From contig CANOUP010000009.1 in NCBI GenBank assembly GCA_947570625.1, positions 1-61,913 of the forward strand: a stretch of 61,913 nucleotides of DNA, read 5' to 3'. The notes under the pieces were generated by a model. The model was given only the letters and a program-made list of their open reading frames with translations, did not search any database and had not been told where the DNA came from. This document shows positions 49,032 through 58,716 of this stretch, in pieces. The stretch is from an uncultured Clostridia bacterium. GTDB taxonomy: Bacteria; Bacillota; Clostridia; Christensenellales; Borkfalkiaceae. Numbering within the stretch: the first letter of the stretch is position 1; every line of letters starts with the position of its first letter. Position numbers and translations under genes: made by a program.

Positions 49032-50982
49032 AATGTCCAAGCTCAACCTCGTTGCGATGTCGTACGATAAAGACGCGGTTTTAAACGCGCTCCACCGTAC
49101 GGGTTCGGCAGAGATTAAGCTTTGTTCGCAAACTGAATACGCAAATCCCGCCGAGGCGGACACGGAGGAGCTCCGCGCGTACCTTTCACGTCTGGAAGGC
49201 GCGCTCGGACAGCTTTGCGGCGCTTCCGAAAACTATTTCAAGGGCGAAAAGATAAAGACCGATTATTTCGGCGAACCGCAGATTTCTTATGCGGAATTTA
49301 TGTCCGCGGGCGAAAAGAGAGAGATTGCCGAAAAAACGGCGGACGACGTCGCTTCCGCCGCCGAGAATAAAAGACAGCTGGAAGCCGAGCTTGCCAAAGT
49401 TAGGCGCGACCTTGCGACCGCGCGTCTTTATTCGGACTATAAAGAGCCGTTGAAGCAGACGGATACGGCGCACGTCAGATTTATGCTGGGCGTTCTGCCC
49501 GTAAGGCAGAAGGATATTTTCGTCAGGGATATAGCGGGCGTGCTCGCTTCGTACTCCTTCGAGGACGAGGACGGCGAAAGCGCGCTGATACTTGCGGCGG
49601 TGCACAAGTGCGACGCGCAGAAAGCTGTCGACGTTTTGCAGGCTTCGGGATTTTCTTCCTGTCCCTTCGATACGCAGAGCACGGGCGAAGAATTGTACTT
49701 GTCTTTAAAGGAGCGCGAGAGGGAGCTGGAAACGGCAATCGCCTCCGGCAGGGCGCGGTGGGCGGAGCTCGCCGAGCGCATACGCGACCTTAAAATATAC
49801 TGCGACTACACGGCGTTTTGTCTTGAAAAAGCCGAGGCGGACGGCAATATGAGGTTTACGGCTTCGGCTTTTCTGCTCGAAGCGTACGTACCGAAGGAGG
49901 CGGAAGGGCTGATAAGCAGGGCGCTGGACGAACTTTCCAAGCCCGTTTATTACGGATTTTCCGCGCCGGCGGAGGACGAAACCCCGCCTACACTTTTAAA
50001 AAACAACAAGATTGTCCGCAACTTCGAAGCGGTGACGAATATGTATTCCCCGCCGTCTTCGAGAGAGTTCGACCCGAACACCGTAATGGCTTTCTTTTAC
50101 AGCGTGTTTTTGGGCTTTATCATGGCGGATATGGGCTACGGCATAATGATGATGCTCGGCGGCGGTTTTCTTCTGTATAAAAACCGCCGTGCAAGCATGA
50201 TAAAGAGTCTGGGCGGTGTTTTCGCCGTCGGCGGAATATTTACCTTAATCTGGGGCTTTTTGTTCAACTCGTTCTTCGGGTTTGCGCTTCTTCCCTTCAA
50301 GGTAATGCCCGATTTGCAGGGCGCGCAGATGAGCTGGTCGCTTGCGGGCATACGCGTTCCCGCGCTTTTGATAGTCAGTATGATTATAGGCGTCGTCCAG
50401 CTGGGCGCGGGCTATGTGTGCAAAGCCGTGCAGTGCTGGCGCAGGGGACAGATAGCGGACGGTATTTTCGACGGGCTTGTATGGGCGGTATTCTCCGTCG
50501 GCGTAGAGCTTGCGATAGTAGGCTTCGTCGAGGAGTTCAACCTTTCAATTTTACGGCTTGCGGGCGGAATTACGGCGGGCGTCAGCCTTCTTACGGCGGT
50601 GCTTACCGCGGGCAGAAAGGAAAAGCTTCTCGGCAAATTCACTAAGGGCTTCGGCTCGGCTTACGGCGTAATAAATTACGCTTCCGACATTCTCAGCTAT
50701 GCAAGGCTTTACGGGCTTATGCTTGCGGGCGCGGTAATCGCGGACATCATTTCTTCGAACTCCGTGTCGCTTATAACAAGCGGTAACGCAATGTTCATAG
50801 TGCTCGGTATAGTTATTATGGTAATAGGTCACGTATTCAATCTTGCGATAGGGCTTCTGGGCGCTTATATACACGACGCAAGACTTCAATACGTAGAGTT
50901 TTACGGCAGGTTTTACGAGGGCGAGGGAAATCTTTTCACGCCCCTCGGCAGTAATCATAAATACGTTTCGGTTTTAAATTAG
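49018..50982 (+). CDS. ntpI: V-type ATPase subunit I (membrane stator)
   Basis: 654 residues starting at GTG with GGAGGG 7 nt upstream. The N-terminal half (about 1-330) is cytosolic with two coiled-coil arms; the C-terminal half has seven to eight membrane helices (GFIMADMGYGIMMMLGGGFL, FGSAYGVINYASDILSYARL). The segment ILSYARLYGLMLAGAVIADI carries the essential Arg of subunit a/I that faces the rotor Glu; VIGHVFNLAIGLLGAYIHDA and LQYVEFYGRFYEG are further hallmarks. It provides the ion half-channels. Confidence 0.95.
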   Translation: MAVVEMSKLNLVAMSYDKDAVLNALHRTGSAEIKLCSQTEYANPAEADTEELRAYLSRLEGALGQLCGASENYFKGEKIKTDYFGEPQISYAEFMSAGEKREIAEKTADDVASAAENKRQLEAELAKVRRDLATARLYSDYKEPLKQTDTAHVRFMLGVLPVRQKDIFVRDIAGVLASYSFEDEDGESALILAAVHKCDAQKAVDVLQASGFSSCPFDTQSTGEELYLSLKERERELETAIASGRARWAELAERIRDLKIYCDYTAFCLEKAEADGNMRFTASAFLLEAYVPKEAEGLISRALDELSKPVYYGFSAPAEDETPPTLLKNNKIVRNFEAVTNMYSPPSSREFDPNTVMAFFYSVFLGFIMADMGYGIMMMLGGGFLLYKNRRASMIKSLGGVFAVGGIFTLIWGFLFNSFFGFALLPFKVMPDLQGAQMSWSLAGIRVPALLIVSMIIGVVQLGAGYVCKAVQCWRRGQIADGIFDGLVWAVFSVGVELAIVGFVEEFNLSILRLAGGITAGVSLLTAVLTAGRKEKLLGKFTKGFGSAYGVINYASDILSYARLYGLMLAGAVIADIISSNSVSLITSGNAMFIVLGIVIMVIGHVFNLAIGLLGAYIHDARLQYVEFYGRFYEGEGNLFTPLGSNHKYVSVLN

Positions 50983-51001
50983 AACTTTTTGGAGGTTTTA
51001 T

Positions 51002-51526
51002 ATGTTTTTATCACTTATGGCGGAGGAAGGGCAGGAGATAATCCAGACTGTCACCGAAAAAGCCACCGAAATCGGCTATACCGGTTTCGCTGTTGCAATG
51101 ATAGGCGTTGCTCTTTGCGTTCTTCTCTGCGGTATCGGTTCGAGCATCGGTCTTTTCAAGACGGGCACCGCGGCGGCGGGCGTTTTGGGCGAGGCGCCCG
51201 ATAAATTCGGCAAAGTGCTCGTACTCGTGCTTCTTCCCGCTACTCAGGGAATTTACGGATTCATAATCGGCATAATCGCGTCGGGTTCCGTAAGCATAGA
51301 TATGACCCTGTCGCAGGGCTGGGCAATGCTCGGCGCAGTGCTTCCCATGGCTGTTTCGGGTTTGCTTACTGGTATTTTCCAGGGCAAATCCGCCGTCAAC
51401 TGCATCTATGCGGTGGGCAAGCAGGATTCGCTCGGCGGTAAGCTTATAATCTATCCCGCTATGATAGAGTTCTATGCGATTCTGGGTCTTATCATTTCGA
51501 TAATGCTCATTCCCCTTATAGGTTAA
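51002..51526 (+). CDS. ntpK: V-type ATPase rotor subunit K with Na+ ligands
   Basis: 174 residues, four helices, a duplicated hairpin as in NtpK of Enterococcus hirae (about 156 residues). Ion-site residues equivalent to the Na+ ligands of NtpK are all present: Thr81 and Gln82 with Tyr85 (PATQGIYGF), Gln127 (GIFQGKSA) and Glu156 (MIEFYAILGL). Only the second hairpin carries the ion-binding Glu. This points to Na+ rather than H+ as the coupling ion. TTGGAGG before the ATG. It is the most abundant subunit of the complex. Confidence 0.95.
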   Translation: MFLSLMAEEGQEIIQTVTEKATEIGYTGFAVAMIGVALCVLLCGIGSSIGLFKTGTAAAGVLGEAPDKFGKVLVLVLLPATQGIYGFIIGIIASGSVSIDMTLSQGWAMLGAVLPMAVSGLLTGIFQGKSAVNCIYAVGKQDSLGGKLIIYPAMIEFYAILGLIISIMLIPLIG

Positions 51527-51527
51527 T

Positions 51528-52103
51528 ATGAACGAACAGGCTATTGTCGACAGAATAATTTCCGACGCCGAAAACGAGGCGAGGGCAATAATATCCGAAG
51601 CGGAGCGCAAAGCGCAGGAAACCGTTTCGGAAGCTTTGCTCCGCGCGGAACGAGTAAAGACGGGGGTCAAAGCCGAAGTCAAACTCAGGACGGACGCCGT
51701 GCTCGAAGGCAAATCGGCTTCCGCAAGGCTTGACTGCGCCAAAATACTGCTCGGGGAAAAGAGGCGGGTCATAGACGAAGTTTACGCCCGCGCGCTTGCC
51801 GGGCTCAACGCCCTTAAAGAGGGCGACGCGCTGTATCTTGCTTCAAGGCTTTTAGAGGAGTACGCGGAAGAGGGCGACGAAATAGTGTTTGCGGACAACT
51901 ACAAGTACCGCAATGCGGTTTCCGCTCTGCCCGCCGTCAAGGAAAAGGGGCTTAAAATTTCGTCCGCCAAAGCCGATATAGGCGGAGGGTTCGTGCTGGT
52001 CGGCAAAAATTGCGACAAGGACGTATCTTACGGCGCGCTTCTTTCCGCCGACAGGGAAGAAAAGCAGGCGGATATCGCGCAAAGCATTTTCATAACGGGT
52101 TAA
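51528..52103 (+). CDS. ntpE: V-type ATPase subunit E (peripheral stalk)
   Basis: 191 residues; starts 1 bp after the subunit K stop. The N-terminal about 90 residues are a charged helix (IVDRIISDAENEARAIISEA) that pairs with the small stalk subunit; the C-terminal part is a mixed alpha/beta cap (LKISSAKADIGGGFVLVGKN, where the GGF segment is typical of subunit E) that contacts the catalytic head. It holds the stator against rotation. Confidence 0.92.
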   Translation: MNEQAIVDRIISDAENEARAIISEAERKAQETVSEALLRAERVKTGVKAEVKLRTDAVLEGKSASARLDCAKILLGEKRRVIDEVYARALAGLNALKEGDALYLASRLLEEYAEEGDEIVFADNYKYRNAVSALPAVKEKGLKISSAKADIGGGFVLVGKNCDKDVSYGALLSADREEKQADIAQSIFITG

Positions 52104-52106
52104 AAA

Positions 52107-53072
52107 ATGGCAAAGGACTTACTGTACACCAACGGCGTGATTTCCGCCAGGGAAAAATATCTTCTCAAAGATAAGATATTAAAGCTTTGCGAAAGCGGCG
52201 CGGAGGAAGCTTTGCGCGTCGTTTGCGAAAGCGGTTTCGGCAAGGGCGCGGAAGTACATTCCGTCGTCGGGTACGAAGAGCTTGTCGTCGCGGACGAGCG
52301 CGATATAGATAATTTTATCCGCGAATACGCGCCCTCGCGGGCGGAAGCGGAATATTTTCTCTGCGAACGCGATTTTCACAACGCAAAGGCGGTCATAAAA
52401 GCTTTCGGTCAGAATCTGGACATTGACAAGCTTCTGGCGCCCGAGGGGCTTATTCCCGTGCGCCTTATCACGGACTGCGTAAAAAGCGGAAAGTACGAAC
52501 CGTTGGGCAAGCAACTTGCGGACGCGGTCAGGCAGACGGCAGAGCTTTTTGCGAACGGCGAAAACGTGTCCGGCGCGGAGATAGGTGTTATCTTCGAAAA
52601 GGCTAAGTTTGCCCATCTTGCTGAAAAGTGCGGTAAAAACCGCGTTCTCAAAAGGCTGATAACGGCGCGGGCGGATATGACTAATATCCTGACGGCCCTG
52701 CGTTCGACCGAAAAAAGCTATGCGGAAAAGTGCTTTGTCGGGGGCGGTAAGCTCGGCGTTAAACAGCTTTCGGGGCTCTTTGCGGAAAATCCCGAAAAGG
52801 CGCTCGACGGCACGGATTACGCGAAATTTTTGAAAAAGTGCCTTAAAGACAGGGCGGAAGGACTTCCGCTTACGGGCGCGGAACGCTTTTTCGAAAGCTA
52901 CGAAACGGAGTTTTTCTCCGCAAAGAGGTACGAGCTGGAAAAGGCGCAGCCGTTTTTGTATTACGTGTTCAGGCGCAGAGCCGAAAACGCCGATGTGCGC
53001 ATACTGTTCGTATGTCTTATGGCGGGTATGCGCGGTGCGGAAATAAGGAAAAGACTGCGCGCTTTCATCTGA
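52107..53072 (+). CDS. ntpC: V-type ATPase subunit C (rotor-stalk socket)
   Basis: 321 residues, alpha-helical, with three related helical repeats as in V/A-type subunit C (d). Recognisable family parts are YTNGVISAREKYLLKDKILK near the start, FSRVIKAF-like DFHNAKAVIKAFGQNL and the C-terminal YYVFRRRAENADVRILFVCL followed by MAGMRGAEIRKRLR. It couples the rotor ring to the central stalk. Starts 3 bp after the subunit E stop. Confidence 0.92.
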   Translation: MAKDLLYTNGVISAREKYLLKDKILKLCESGAEEALRVVCESGFGKGAEVHSVVGYEELVVADERDIDNFIREYAPSRAEAEYFLCERDFHNAKAVIKAFGQNLDIDKLLAPEGLIPVRLITDCVKSGKYEPLGKQLADAVRQTAELFANGENVSGAEIGVIFEKAKFAHLAEKCGKNRVLKRLITARADMTNILTALRSTEKSYAEKCFVGGGKLGVKQLSGLFAENPEKALDGTDYAKFLKKCLKDRAEGLPLTGAERFFESYETEFFSAKRYELEKAQPFLYYVFRRRAENADVRILFVCLMAGMRGAEIRKRLRAFI

Positions 53073-53100
53073 TAAATAAATCAAATTAACGGGACATTTT

Positions 53101-53418
53101 ATGAACGGTAAACTGGCAATCGTCGGCGACGGCGACAGCATAATGGTGTTCAAGGCGGCGGGCGTTGCTACGTTTCCCGCCGAAAACGAGGTAAAGGCAA
53201 GGGAAGTTTTACGGCGCATAGCCAAAGATTACGCCGTAATTTTTCTTACCGAGGAGCTCGCGCGTCCGCTTACCGATTTTCTTAAACGGTTCGACGAACA
53301 GCCTTACCCCGTCGTTTTAAGCATACCGTCGAAAAACGGAAGCACGGGCTACGGCACCGAGCTTTTGAAAAGCGCAATGGAACGCGCCCTCGGCGTGGAT
53401 ATACTATTCAACAATTGA
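53101..53418 (+). CDS. ntpG: V-type ATPase subunit F (NtpG)
   Basis: 105 residues. Rossmann-like fold of subunit F: MNGKLAIVGDGDSIMVFKAA, with the family GD motif, then DYAVIFLTEELARPLTDFL and the C-terminal PVVLSIPSKNGSTGYGTELL. It sits on the central stalk with subunit D and activates ATP hydrolysis. Weak ribosome site. About 100 bp with two hairpins separate it from subunit A. Confidence 0.92.
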   Translation: MNGKLAIVGDGDSIMVFKAAGVATFPAENEVKAREVLRRIAKDYAVIFLTEELARPLTDFLKRFDEQPYPVVLSIPSKNGSTGYGTELLKSAMERALGVDILFNN

Positions 53419-53450
53419 TATTTAAGTTTAAAAAATTACGGTGCGCGCAA

Positions 53451-53497
53451 AGGGCGAAAAGCCCTCAAATCACGGTCTTTTCAGGCGGTCTGAAAAG
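53451..53497 (+). other. Two intercistronic hairpins before subunit A
   Basis: agggc-gaaaa-gccct region (53451-53465) and a perfect 8-bp stem cttttcag (53477-53484)/ctgaaaag (53490-53497), without U-runs, just before the AAGGAG site of subunit A. This is the only gap longer than 30 bp in the operon, and it precedes the genes for the subunits needed in three copies. A role in message processing or stability is inferred. Confidence 0.5.
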
Positions 53498-53515
53498 TTG
53501 TGAAAGGAGAATCTT

Positions 53516-55279
53516 ATGGGTAAAACAGTAAAAATTTCCGGACCCCTTATAATCGCCGAAGGTATGGCGGACTGCAAAATGTTCGACGTCGTCCGCGTTT
53601 CCGACAAGGGGCTTATAGGCGAGGTTATAGAGCTGAGGGGCGACAAAGCCTCCGTGCAGGTATATGAAGAAACTTCGGGACTGGGACCCGGCGAGGAAGT
53701 CGTTTCCACGGGCGAACCGCTCTCGGTCGAGCTTGCGCCCGGACTTCTTTCGGGCATTTTCGACGGAATACAGCGTCCTTTGACTACGCTGTTTTTCAAG
53801 TACGGTTCGCGTATTTCGAGGGGTGTTTCGGTAAACAATCTCGACCGCAATAAAAAATGGCATTTTTCGCCCCGCGTTAAGTCGGGCGACGAAGTTTCGG
53901 CGGGCGATATAATAGGCGTTGTGCAGGAAACGGAAATAGTCGAACACAGAATTACCGTTCCTTACGGTCTGGAAGGCAAGATTGTTTCAATCGAAGAGGG
54001 CGATTTCGCTATCGAGGACACCGTCGCGGTATTGCAGACTTCCTCGGGCAAAAAACCCCTCTGCATGCTAAGGAAATGGCCCGTAAGAAAGGGCAGACCG
54101 TATAAAGAAAAACTTTCGCCCGACAAACCGATGGTTACGGGTCAGCGCGTCATAGACACCCTTTTCCCCGTCGCGAGGGGAGGCGTAGCTTCCGTGCCCG
54201 GTCCTTTCGGAAGCGGAAAAACCGTCGTACAGCACCAGCTTGCCAAATGGGCTGACGCGGACATAATAGTTTACGTCGGGTGCGGTGAACGCGGAAACGA
54301 AATGACGGACGTTCTCAACGAGTTCCCCGAACTCGTCGACCCGAAAACGGGCGAGCCTTTGATGAAGCGCACCATACTTATTGCCAACACTTCCGATATG
54401 CCCGTTGCGGCGCGTGAAGCTTCTATTTACACGGGCATAACGATAGCGGAGTATTTCCGCGATATGGGCTATAATGTCGCGATAATGGCGGATTCGACGT
54501 CCCGCTGGGCGGAAGCTCTGCGCGAAATGAGCGGACGTCTGGAAGAAATGCCGGGCGACGAGGGTTATCCCGCCTATCTCGCAAGCAGACTCGCGGAGTT
54601 CTACGAGCGCGCGGGCATAGTAAAAATACTCGGAAAGGGCGAACGCACGGGCTCGGTCACCGCGATAGGCGCGGTTTCCCCTCCGGGAGGCGACTTGTCC
54701 GAACCCGTTTCGCAGGCTACGCTGAGAATAGTAAAAGTTTTCTGGGGTCTGTCGGCTTCGCTTGCCTACAAGCGCCACTTCCCCGCAATCGACTGGCTGA
54801 TAAGTTACTCGCTTTACGCCGATAAAATGCGTGACTGGTACGCGGAAAACGTAAGCTCGGATTACACGAGGTACAGACAGTTCGTAATGACTGTATTGCA
54901 GGAAGAAGCTTCGTTGGGCGAAATAGTAAGGCTCGTCGGTATGGACGCCCTCTCGTCGAAGGACAGGCTTACGATGGAAACGGCAAAAATAATCCGCGAG
55001 GACTATCTGCACCAGAACGCGTTCGACGAAGTGGATACCTACACTTCGATGAAGAAACAGTTTTTAATGCTTAAACTCATATACGAATTCGATAAGAGGG
55101 CGAGGGAAGCGGTGTCAAGCTTTGCTTCGCTCGGCGACGTGCTCGCCTGTTCGTGCAAGGAAAAAATAGGACGCGCGAAATATATCCCCGAGGACAGACT
55201 GTCCGAATTCGACGATATCTTAAAACTGATGGGCGCGGAAATGAAGGCGCTTATGCAGGGGGGCGAAGAAGATGTTTAA
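53516..55279 (+). CDS. ntpA: V-type ATPase catalytic subunit A
   Basis: 587 residues. Walker A GPFGSGKT (229-236), the family insert (non-homologous region about 115-190), catalytic Glu in [10 protein letters not shown], Walker B region [20 protein letters not shown], and [20 protein letters not shown]. Together with subunit B it forms the A3B3 head; A hydrolyses ATP in the cytosol to pump ions, or makes ATP in the reverse mode. Strong AAGGAG site. It overlaps subunit B by 8 bp. Confidence 0.97.
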   Translation: MGKTVKISGPLIIAEGMADCKMFDVVRVSDKGLIGEVIELRGDKASVQVYEETSGLGPGEEVVSTGEPLSVELAPGLLSGIFDGIQRPLTTLFFKYGSRISRGVSVNNLDRNKKWHFSPRVKSGDEVSAGDIIGVVQETEIVEHRITVPYGLEGKIVSIEEGDFAIEDTVAVLQTSSGKKPLCMLRKWPVRKGRPYKEKLSPDKPMVTGQRVIDTLFPVARGGVASVPGPFGSGKTVVQHQLAKWADADIIVYVGCGERGNEMTDVLNEFPELVDPKTGEPLMKRTILIANTSDMPVAAREASIYTGITIAEYFRDMGYNVAIMADSTSRWAEALREMSGRLEEMPGDEGYPAYLASRLAEFYERAGIVKILGKGERTGSVTAIGAVSPPGGDLSEPVSQATLRIVKVFWGLSASLAYKRHFPAIDWLISYSLYADKMRDWYAENVSSDYTRYRQFVMTVLQEEASLGEIVRLVGMDALSSKDRLTMETAKIIREDYLHQNAFDEVDTYTSMKKQFLMLKLIYEFDKRAREAVSSFASLGDVLACSCKEKIGRAKYIPEDRLSEFDDILKLMGAEMKALMQGGEEDV

Positions 55280-56642
55280 AGAATATAAAACAATCCGCGA
55301 AGTCGTCGGACCCTTGATGCTTGTCGAGGGAGTGGAAGGCGTAACGTACAACGAGCTTGTCGACATTGTCTGCGCAAACGGCGACATAAGGCGCGGAAAG
55401 GTGCTTGAAGTAAACCGCGATAAAGCCGTCGTTCAGCTTTTCGAAAACTCGCAGGGATTGCAGATTGCAACCGCAAAGGCGAGGTTTACGGGACACAGCC
55501 AACAGCTTGCATGCTCGCGCGATATGCTCGGGCGCGTGTTCGACGGTATGGGCAATCCCCGCGACGGCGGCGCGCCCGTAATACCCGACAAGGTTCTCGA
55601 CATCAACGGCGAGCCCATTAACCCCGCGGCGCGCGACTATCCCGACGAATTTATCCAGACGGGAATTTCGGCGATAGACGGGCTTAACACGCTTGTCCGC
55701 GGACAGAAACTGCCCGTGTTCTCGATGAGCGGACTTCCCCACGCCGAACTCGCCGCGCAGATAGCAAGGCAGGCGAAAGTAAGGGGAACGGACAGTAAGT
55801 TCGCCGTCGTATTCGCCGCGATAGGAATAACCTTCGAGGAAGCGCAGTACTTCGTCGACGACTTCAAAAAGACGGGCGCGATAGAAAGGACGGTGCTGTT
55901 CACCAACCTTGCAAACGACCCCGCGGTCGAACGTATTTCCACCCCGCGTATGGCGCTTACGTGCGCGGAGTATCTTGCGTTTACCTGCGGTATGCACGTG
56001 CTCGTAATTCTCACCGACATTACCAATTACGCCGAAGCGTTGCGCGAAGTTTCCGCCGCAAGGCGCGAAGTTCCCGGCAGGCGCGGTTATCCCGGTTATC
56101 TTTATACCGACCTTGCGACCATGTACGAGCGCGCGGGCAGAATACGCGGGTGCGGCGGGTCGATTACGCAGATACCCATACTTACTATGCCCGAGGACGA
56201 CAAGACCCACCCCATACCCGACCTTACGGGTTATATAACAGAGGGTCAGATTATGCTGTCGCGCGACCTTTATAAAAAGGGAGTAAACCCGCCCATAGAC
56301 GTTTTGCCCTCGCTTTCAAGACTTAAAGACAAGGGTATAGGAAAGGGCAAAACCCGCGAGGACCACGCCGATACCATGAACCAGCTTTTCGCCGCTTACG
56401 CAAGCGGTAAGGAGAGTAAAGAGCTTTCCGCCATTTTGGGCGAAGCCGCCCTTTCGGATACAGACAAACTGTACGCCAAGTTCGCGGAAGAGTTCGAAAA
56501 AGTGTATATAAACCAGGGTTTCGAAGCCGACAGGGCGATTGAGGAAACGCTTAACATAGGCTGGGAGCTTTTGAAAATACTCCCCGTTTCCGAACTTAAA
56601 CGTATAAGACAGGCGTATATAGATAAGTATATGAACGGTTAA
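55272..56642 (+). CDS. ntpB: V-type ATPase regulatory subunit B
   Basis: 456 residues. Homologous to A but without a P-loop lysine motif: the equivalent position reads [13 protein letters not shown]. Family parts: [80 protein letters not shown]. It supplies the arginine finger to the catalytic site on A. GGGGGGCGAAG-type site in the end of subunit A. Confidence 0.97.
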   Translation: MFKEYKTIREVVGPLMLVEGVEGVTYNELVDIVCANGDIRRGKVLEVNRDKAVVQLFENSQGLQIATAKARFTGHSQQLACSRDMLGRVFDGMGNPRDGGAPVIPDKVLDINGEPINPAARDYPDEFIQTGISAIDGLNTLVRGQKLPVFSMSGLPHAELAAQIARQAKVRGTDSKFAVVFAAIGITFEEAQYFVDDFKKTGAIERTVLFTNLANDPAVERISTPRMALTCAEYLAFTCGMHVLVILTDITNYAEALREVSAARREVPGRRGYPGYLYTDLATMYERAGRIRGCGGSITQIPILTMPEDDKTHPIPDLTGYITEGQIMLSRDLYKKGVNPPIDVLPSLSRLKDKGIGKGKTREDHADTMNQLFAAYASGKESKELSAILGEAALSDTDKLYAKFAEEFEKVYINQGFEADRAIEETLNIGWELLKILPVSELKRIRQAYIDKYMNG

Positions 56643-56653
56643 GAGGTAGCGAT

Positions 56654-57271
56654 TTGGCACGTTTAAACGTAAACCCCACGCGTATGGAGCTTAAAAAGCT
56701 GAAAGCGCGTCTTAATACCGCGGTCAGGGGGCACAAACTCTTAAAAGACAAGTCGGACGAAATGGTCCGCCGTTTTTCCTCGGTAATAAAAGAGAATAAC
56801 AGGCTTCGCGGAGAGGTCGAAAGGGAGCTGTCCGAAACACTGCGCCAGTTCTCGGTGGCGCGTTCCGTGACGCCCGCTTACCGCGCGGAAACGGCGTTTT
56901 CAATGCCGTCTGTCGCAGTGAGCGCGCAGTGCGGGGTAGCAAGCGTTATGGGCGTGGAAGTGCCCGACATAGCGCTTGTCAACGAAAAACGTTCGGACGG
57001 TCTGCCTTACGCCTATTCGGAAATCACCAGCGAAGCCGACTATTCCGTCGCAAAAGCTTCTTCCCTTCTGCCCAAGATGATTGAGCTTGCGCAGACCGAA
57101 AAGACGGTAAGGCTTCTCGCCGCGGAGATAGAGCGCAACAAGCGCAGGGTCAACGCGCTCGAATACGTCATGATACCCCAGCTGGAAGAAACCATTAAAT
57201 ATATCAAGAGCAAGCTCGACGAAAACGAGCGCGCGGCTGTAATACGTTTAATGAAGGTTAAAAATAAATAA
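56654..57271 (+). CDS. ntpD: V-type ATPase subunit D (central rotor shaft)
   Basis: 205 residues starting at TTG, 8 nt after GAGGTAG. Two long helices form an antiparallel coiled coil, at the N-terminal (LNVNPTRMELKKLKARLNTA) and the C-terminal (EIERNKRRVNALEYVMIPQL, EETIKYIKSKLDENERA), as in subunit D; the middle holds the short beta domain (PDIALVNEKRSDGLPYAYSE). It turns inside the A3B3 head. Last gene of the operon. Confidence 0.94.
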   Translation: MARLNVNPTRMELKKLKARLNTAVRGHKLLKDKSDEMVRRFSSVIKENNRLRGEVERELSETLRQFSVARSVTPAYRAETAFSMPSVAVSAQCGVASVMGVEVPDIALVNEKRSDGLPYAYSEITSEADYSVAKASSLLPKMIELAQTEKTVRLLAAEIERNKRRVNALEYVMIPQLEETIKYIKSKLDENERAAVIRLMKVKNK

Positions 57272-57274
57272 AAC

Positions 57275-57305
57275 AGGGCTGACGGTTTGCGTCAGTCCTT
57301 ATTGT
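57275..57305 (+). terminator. Terminator of the V-ATPase operon
   Basis: Stem agggctgacg (57275-57284) with cgtcagtcct (57290-57299), loop gtttg, followed by a weak TTATTGTT tract. Confidence 0.7.
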
Positions 57306-57405
57306 TGCTAAGTGAAATGTGAAATTATTAAAAATAACTATACTGCGTTAAAAGTTTTATTTTTTACAGTAATATATTTCCAAAATACAGGTAATATTTA
57401 AACTG

Positions 57406-57678
57406 ATGGAATATATTGCACTTTTCGCCGCGCGTATACGCGCCCTTTGTAAAAAAAGAAACATTACGGTAAACAAGCTTGCTTCGATAAGCGGGCTAAG
57501 ACAGTCGACCATTAACAACATCATGCGCGGAGTCGCAAGAAGTCCCCGCGCCGACACCATCCATAAAATAGCAAACGCCCTAAATATGACGCTTGCGGAA
57601 TTTCTCGACTTCGACGAAATGAACAATTACAGCTTCGACGACGAAGAGGACGGAAAAGAGGGTTTTGCAATGGAATAA
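57406..57678 (+). CDS. Small XRE-family regulator
   Basis: 90 residues. Almost only a helix-turn-helix of the XRE/Cro type (FAARIRALCKKRNITVNKLA, then SISGLRQSTINNIMRG), with a short acidic tail (DDEEDGKEGFAME). It probably acts as a dimeric DNA-binding protein with unknown targets. There is no clear ribosome site near the ATG (AGGTAA is 11-15 nt away), so the expression level or exact start is uncertain. Between the V-ATPase operon and the convergent ZIP gene, with a shared terminator. Confidence 0.8.
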   Translation: MEYIALFAARIRALCKKRNITVNKLASISGLRQSTINNIMRGVARSPRADTIHKIANALNMTLAEFLDFDEMNNYSFDDEEDGKEGFAME

Positions 57679-57682
57679 AGAA

Positions 57683-57712
57683 ACGGCTTCCTTGACGGAA
57701 GCCGTAAAATAT
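57683..57712. terminator. Bidirectional terminator
   Basis: Stem acggcttcc (57683-57691) with ggaagccgt (57697-57705), loop ttgac, flanked by A/T runs, between the convergent XRE and ZIP genes. Confidence 0.8.
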
Positions 57713-57713
57713 T

Positions 57714-58574
57714 TTAAAACAAAACGAGCAGGAATCCTACTAACACGCCTATGAATACGGACAGCGACGGAAGCTTGCTTTTCCACATAAGCACGGCTTC
57801 GGGCAGGAGTTCGCCGAACACGACGTAGAGCATTGCCCCGCTTGCGAAACCGAGCGACAGGGTAAGCATTATATCGCTTATTCCGCCCAGCGCATAGCCC
57901 AAAATCGCGCCGAGCACCGTGGGCAGACCGCTCAAAGCCGTCAAAATCACTGCTTTGTACCTCTTCATACCGCCCGAAGCGAGCGGTACCGAAACCGCCA
58001 TGCCCTCGGGGATATTGTGAAGCCCGATTACGATAGCCATTATAAACCCGCTTCCCGAAAACAGGTTTGCGGTCACGTCGTCTGACAACGCGTAAGAGGC
58101 GCCTATGACCATACCTTCGGGCAGGTTATGAAGGGCAATCGCGAACATCATTACAAGCCCCGCCATAAACAGGTTTGTTTTTGCGTTCCTGTGCGTTTCC
58201 AGATGGTTGGAGTGGATAAGCTCGTCCAAATCGTCGGCGGTTTGCGGGTGGTCTTTGTCGATGTGCTTGACTTCGCGGTCGGTCTTTTTGTCTATAATTA
58301 AGTTGAGCGCGTATATAACCGCATAGCCCACCGCGACGGAAGCGACCGTCACAAGGGGCGTATAGGGGGGCAGAAGCCCCTCGTTCATTTTCTGCACGGG
58401 TTCGCTCATCAAATCGAAACATACGACCGCAAGCATAATACCCGCCGCAAATGACAATAAAAGACTTACTATTTTGTTCGAGTCGCGTTTAAGCACTACG
58501 CCTACGACTCCGCCAAGCCCCGTGCCGACCACGCCGGAAATTAAAGTTATAACAATAAGTGCAAGATATTCCAT
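57714..58574 (-). CDS. ZIP-family metal transporter
   Basis: 286 residues from ATG 58574; longer starts would lie upstream of the promoter. Eight helices with a His/Asp-rich cytosolic loop (KHIDKDHPQTADDLDELIHS). Metal-binding motifs in helices 4 and 5: HNLPEGMVIGASYA and HNIPEGMAVSVPLA, as in ZupT. ZIP proteins bring Zn2+, Mn2+ or Fe2+ into the cytosol. The leader is short (about 28 nt) and has a small hairpin AGCCT-TTTC-AGGCT but no ribosome site. It is divergent from a probable Mn2+-riboswitch-controlled exchanger. Confidence 0.93.
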   Translation of the reverse strand: MEYLALIVITLISGVVGTGLGGVVGVVLKRDSNKIVSLLLSFAAGIMLAVVCFDLMSEPVQKMNEGLLPPYTPLVTVASVAVGYAVIYALNLIIDKKTDREVKHIDKDHPQTADDLDELIHSNHLETHRNAKTNLFMAGLVMMFAIALHNLPEGMVIGASYALSDDVTANLFSGSGFIMAIVIGLHNIPEGMAVSVPLASGGMKRYKAVILTALSGLPTVLGAILGYALGGISDIMLTLSLGFASGAMLYVVFGELLPEAVLMWKSKLPSLSVFIGVLVGFLLVLF

Positions 58575-58608
58575 ATTAACGCCGTTACAGCCTGAAAAGG
58601 CTAAATGA

Positions 58609-58637
58609 ATTATATACCATACGTCGGCGAAATGCAA
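58609..58637 (-). promoter_or_regulatory. Promoter of the ZIP gene
   Basis: On the minus strand TTGCAT (58632-58637), 17-bp spacer, TATAAT (58609-58614). Confidence 0.8.
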
Positions 58638-58680
58638 GCCGATAAAATACATATGCGCGTAAAATTACCGCGTAATTGCG

Positions 58681-58710
58681 TTGACATTTTTTGCGCGCTT
58701 GCTGTATAAT
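58681..58710 (+). promoter_or_regulatory. Promoter of the exchanger riboswitch
   Basis: TTGACA (58681-58686), 18-bp spacer, TATAAT (58705-58710); transcription starts near 58717. Confidence 0.85.
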
Positions 58711-58716
58711 GCTTAC

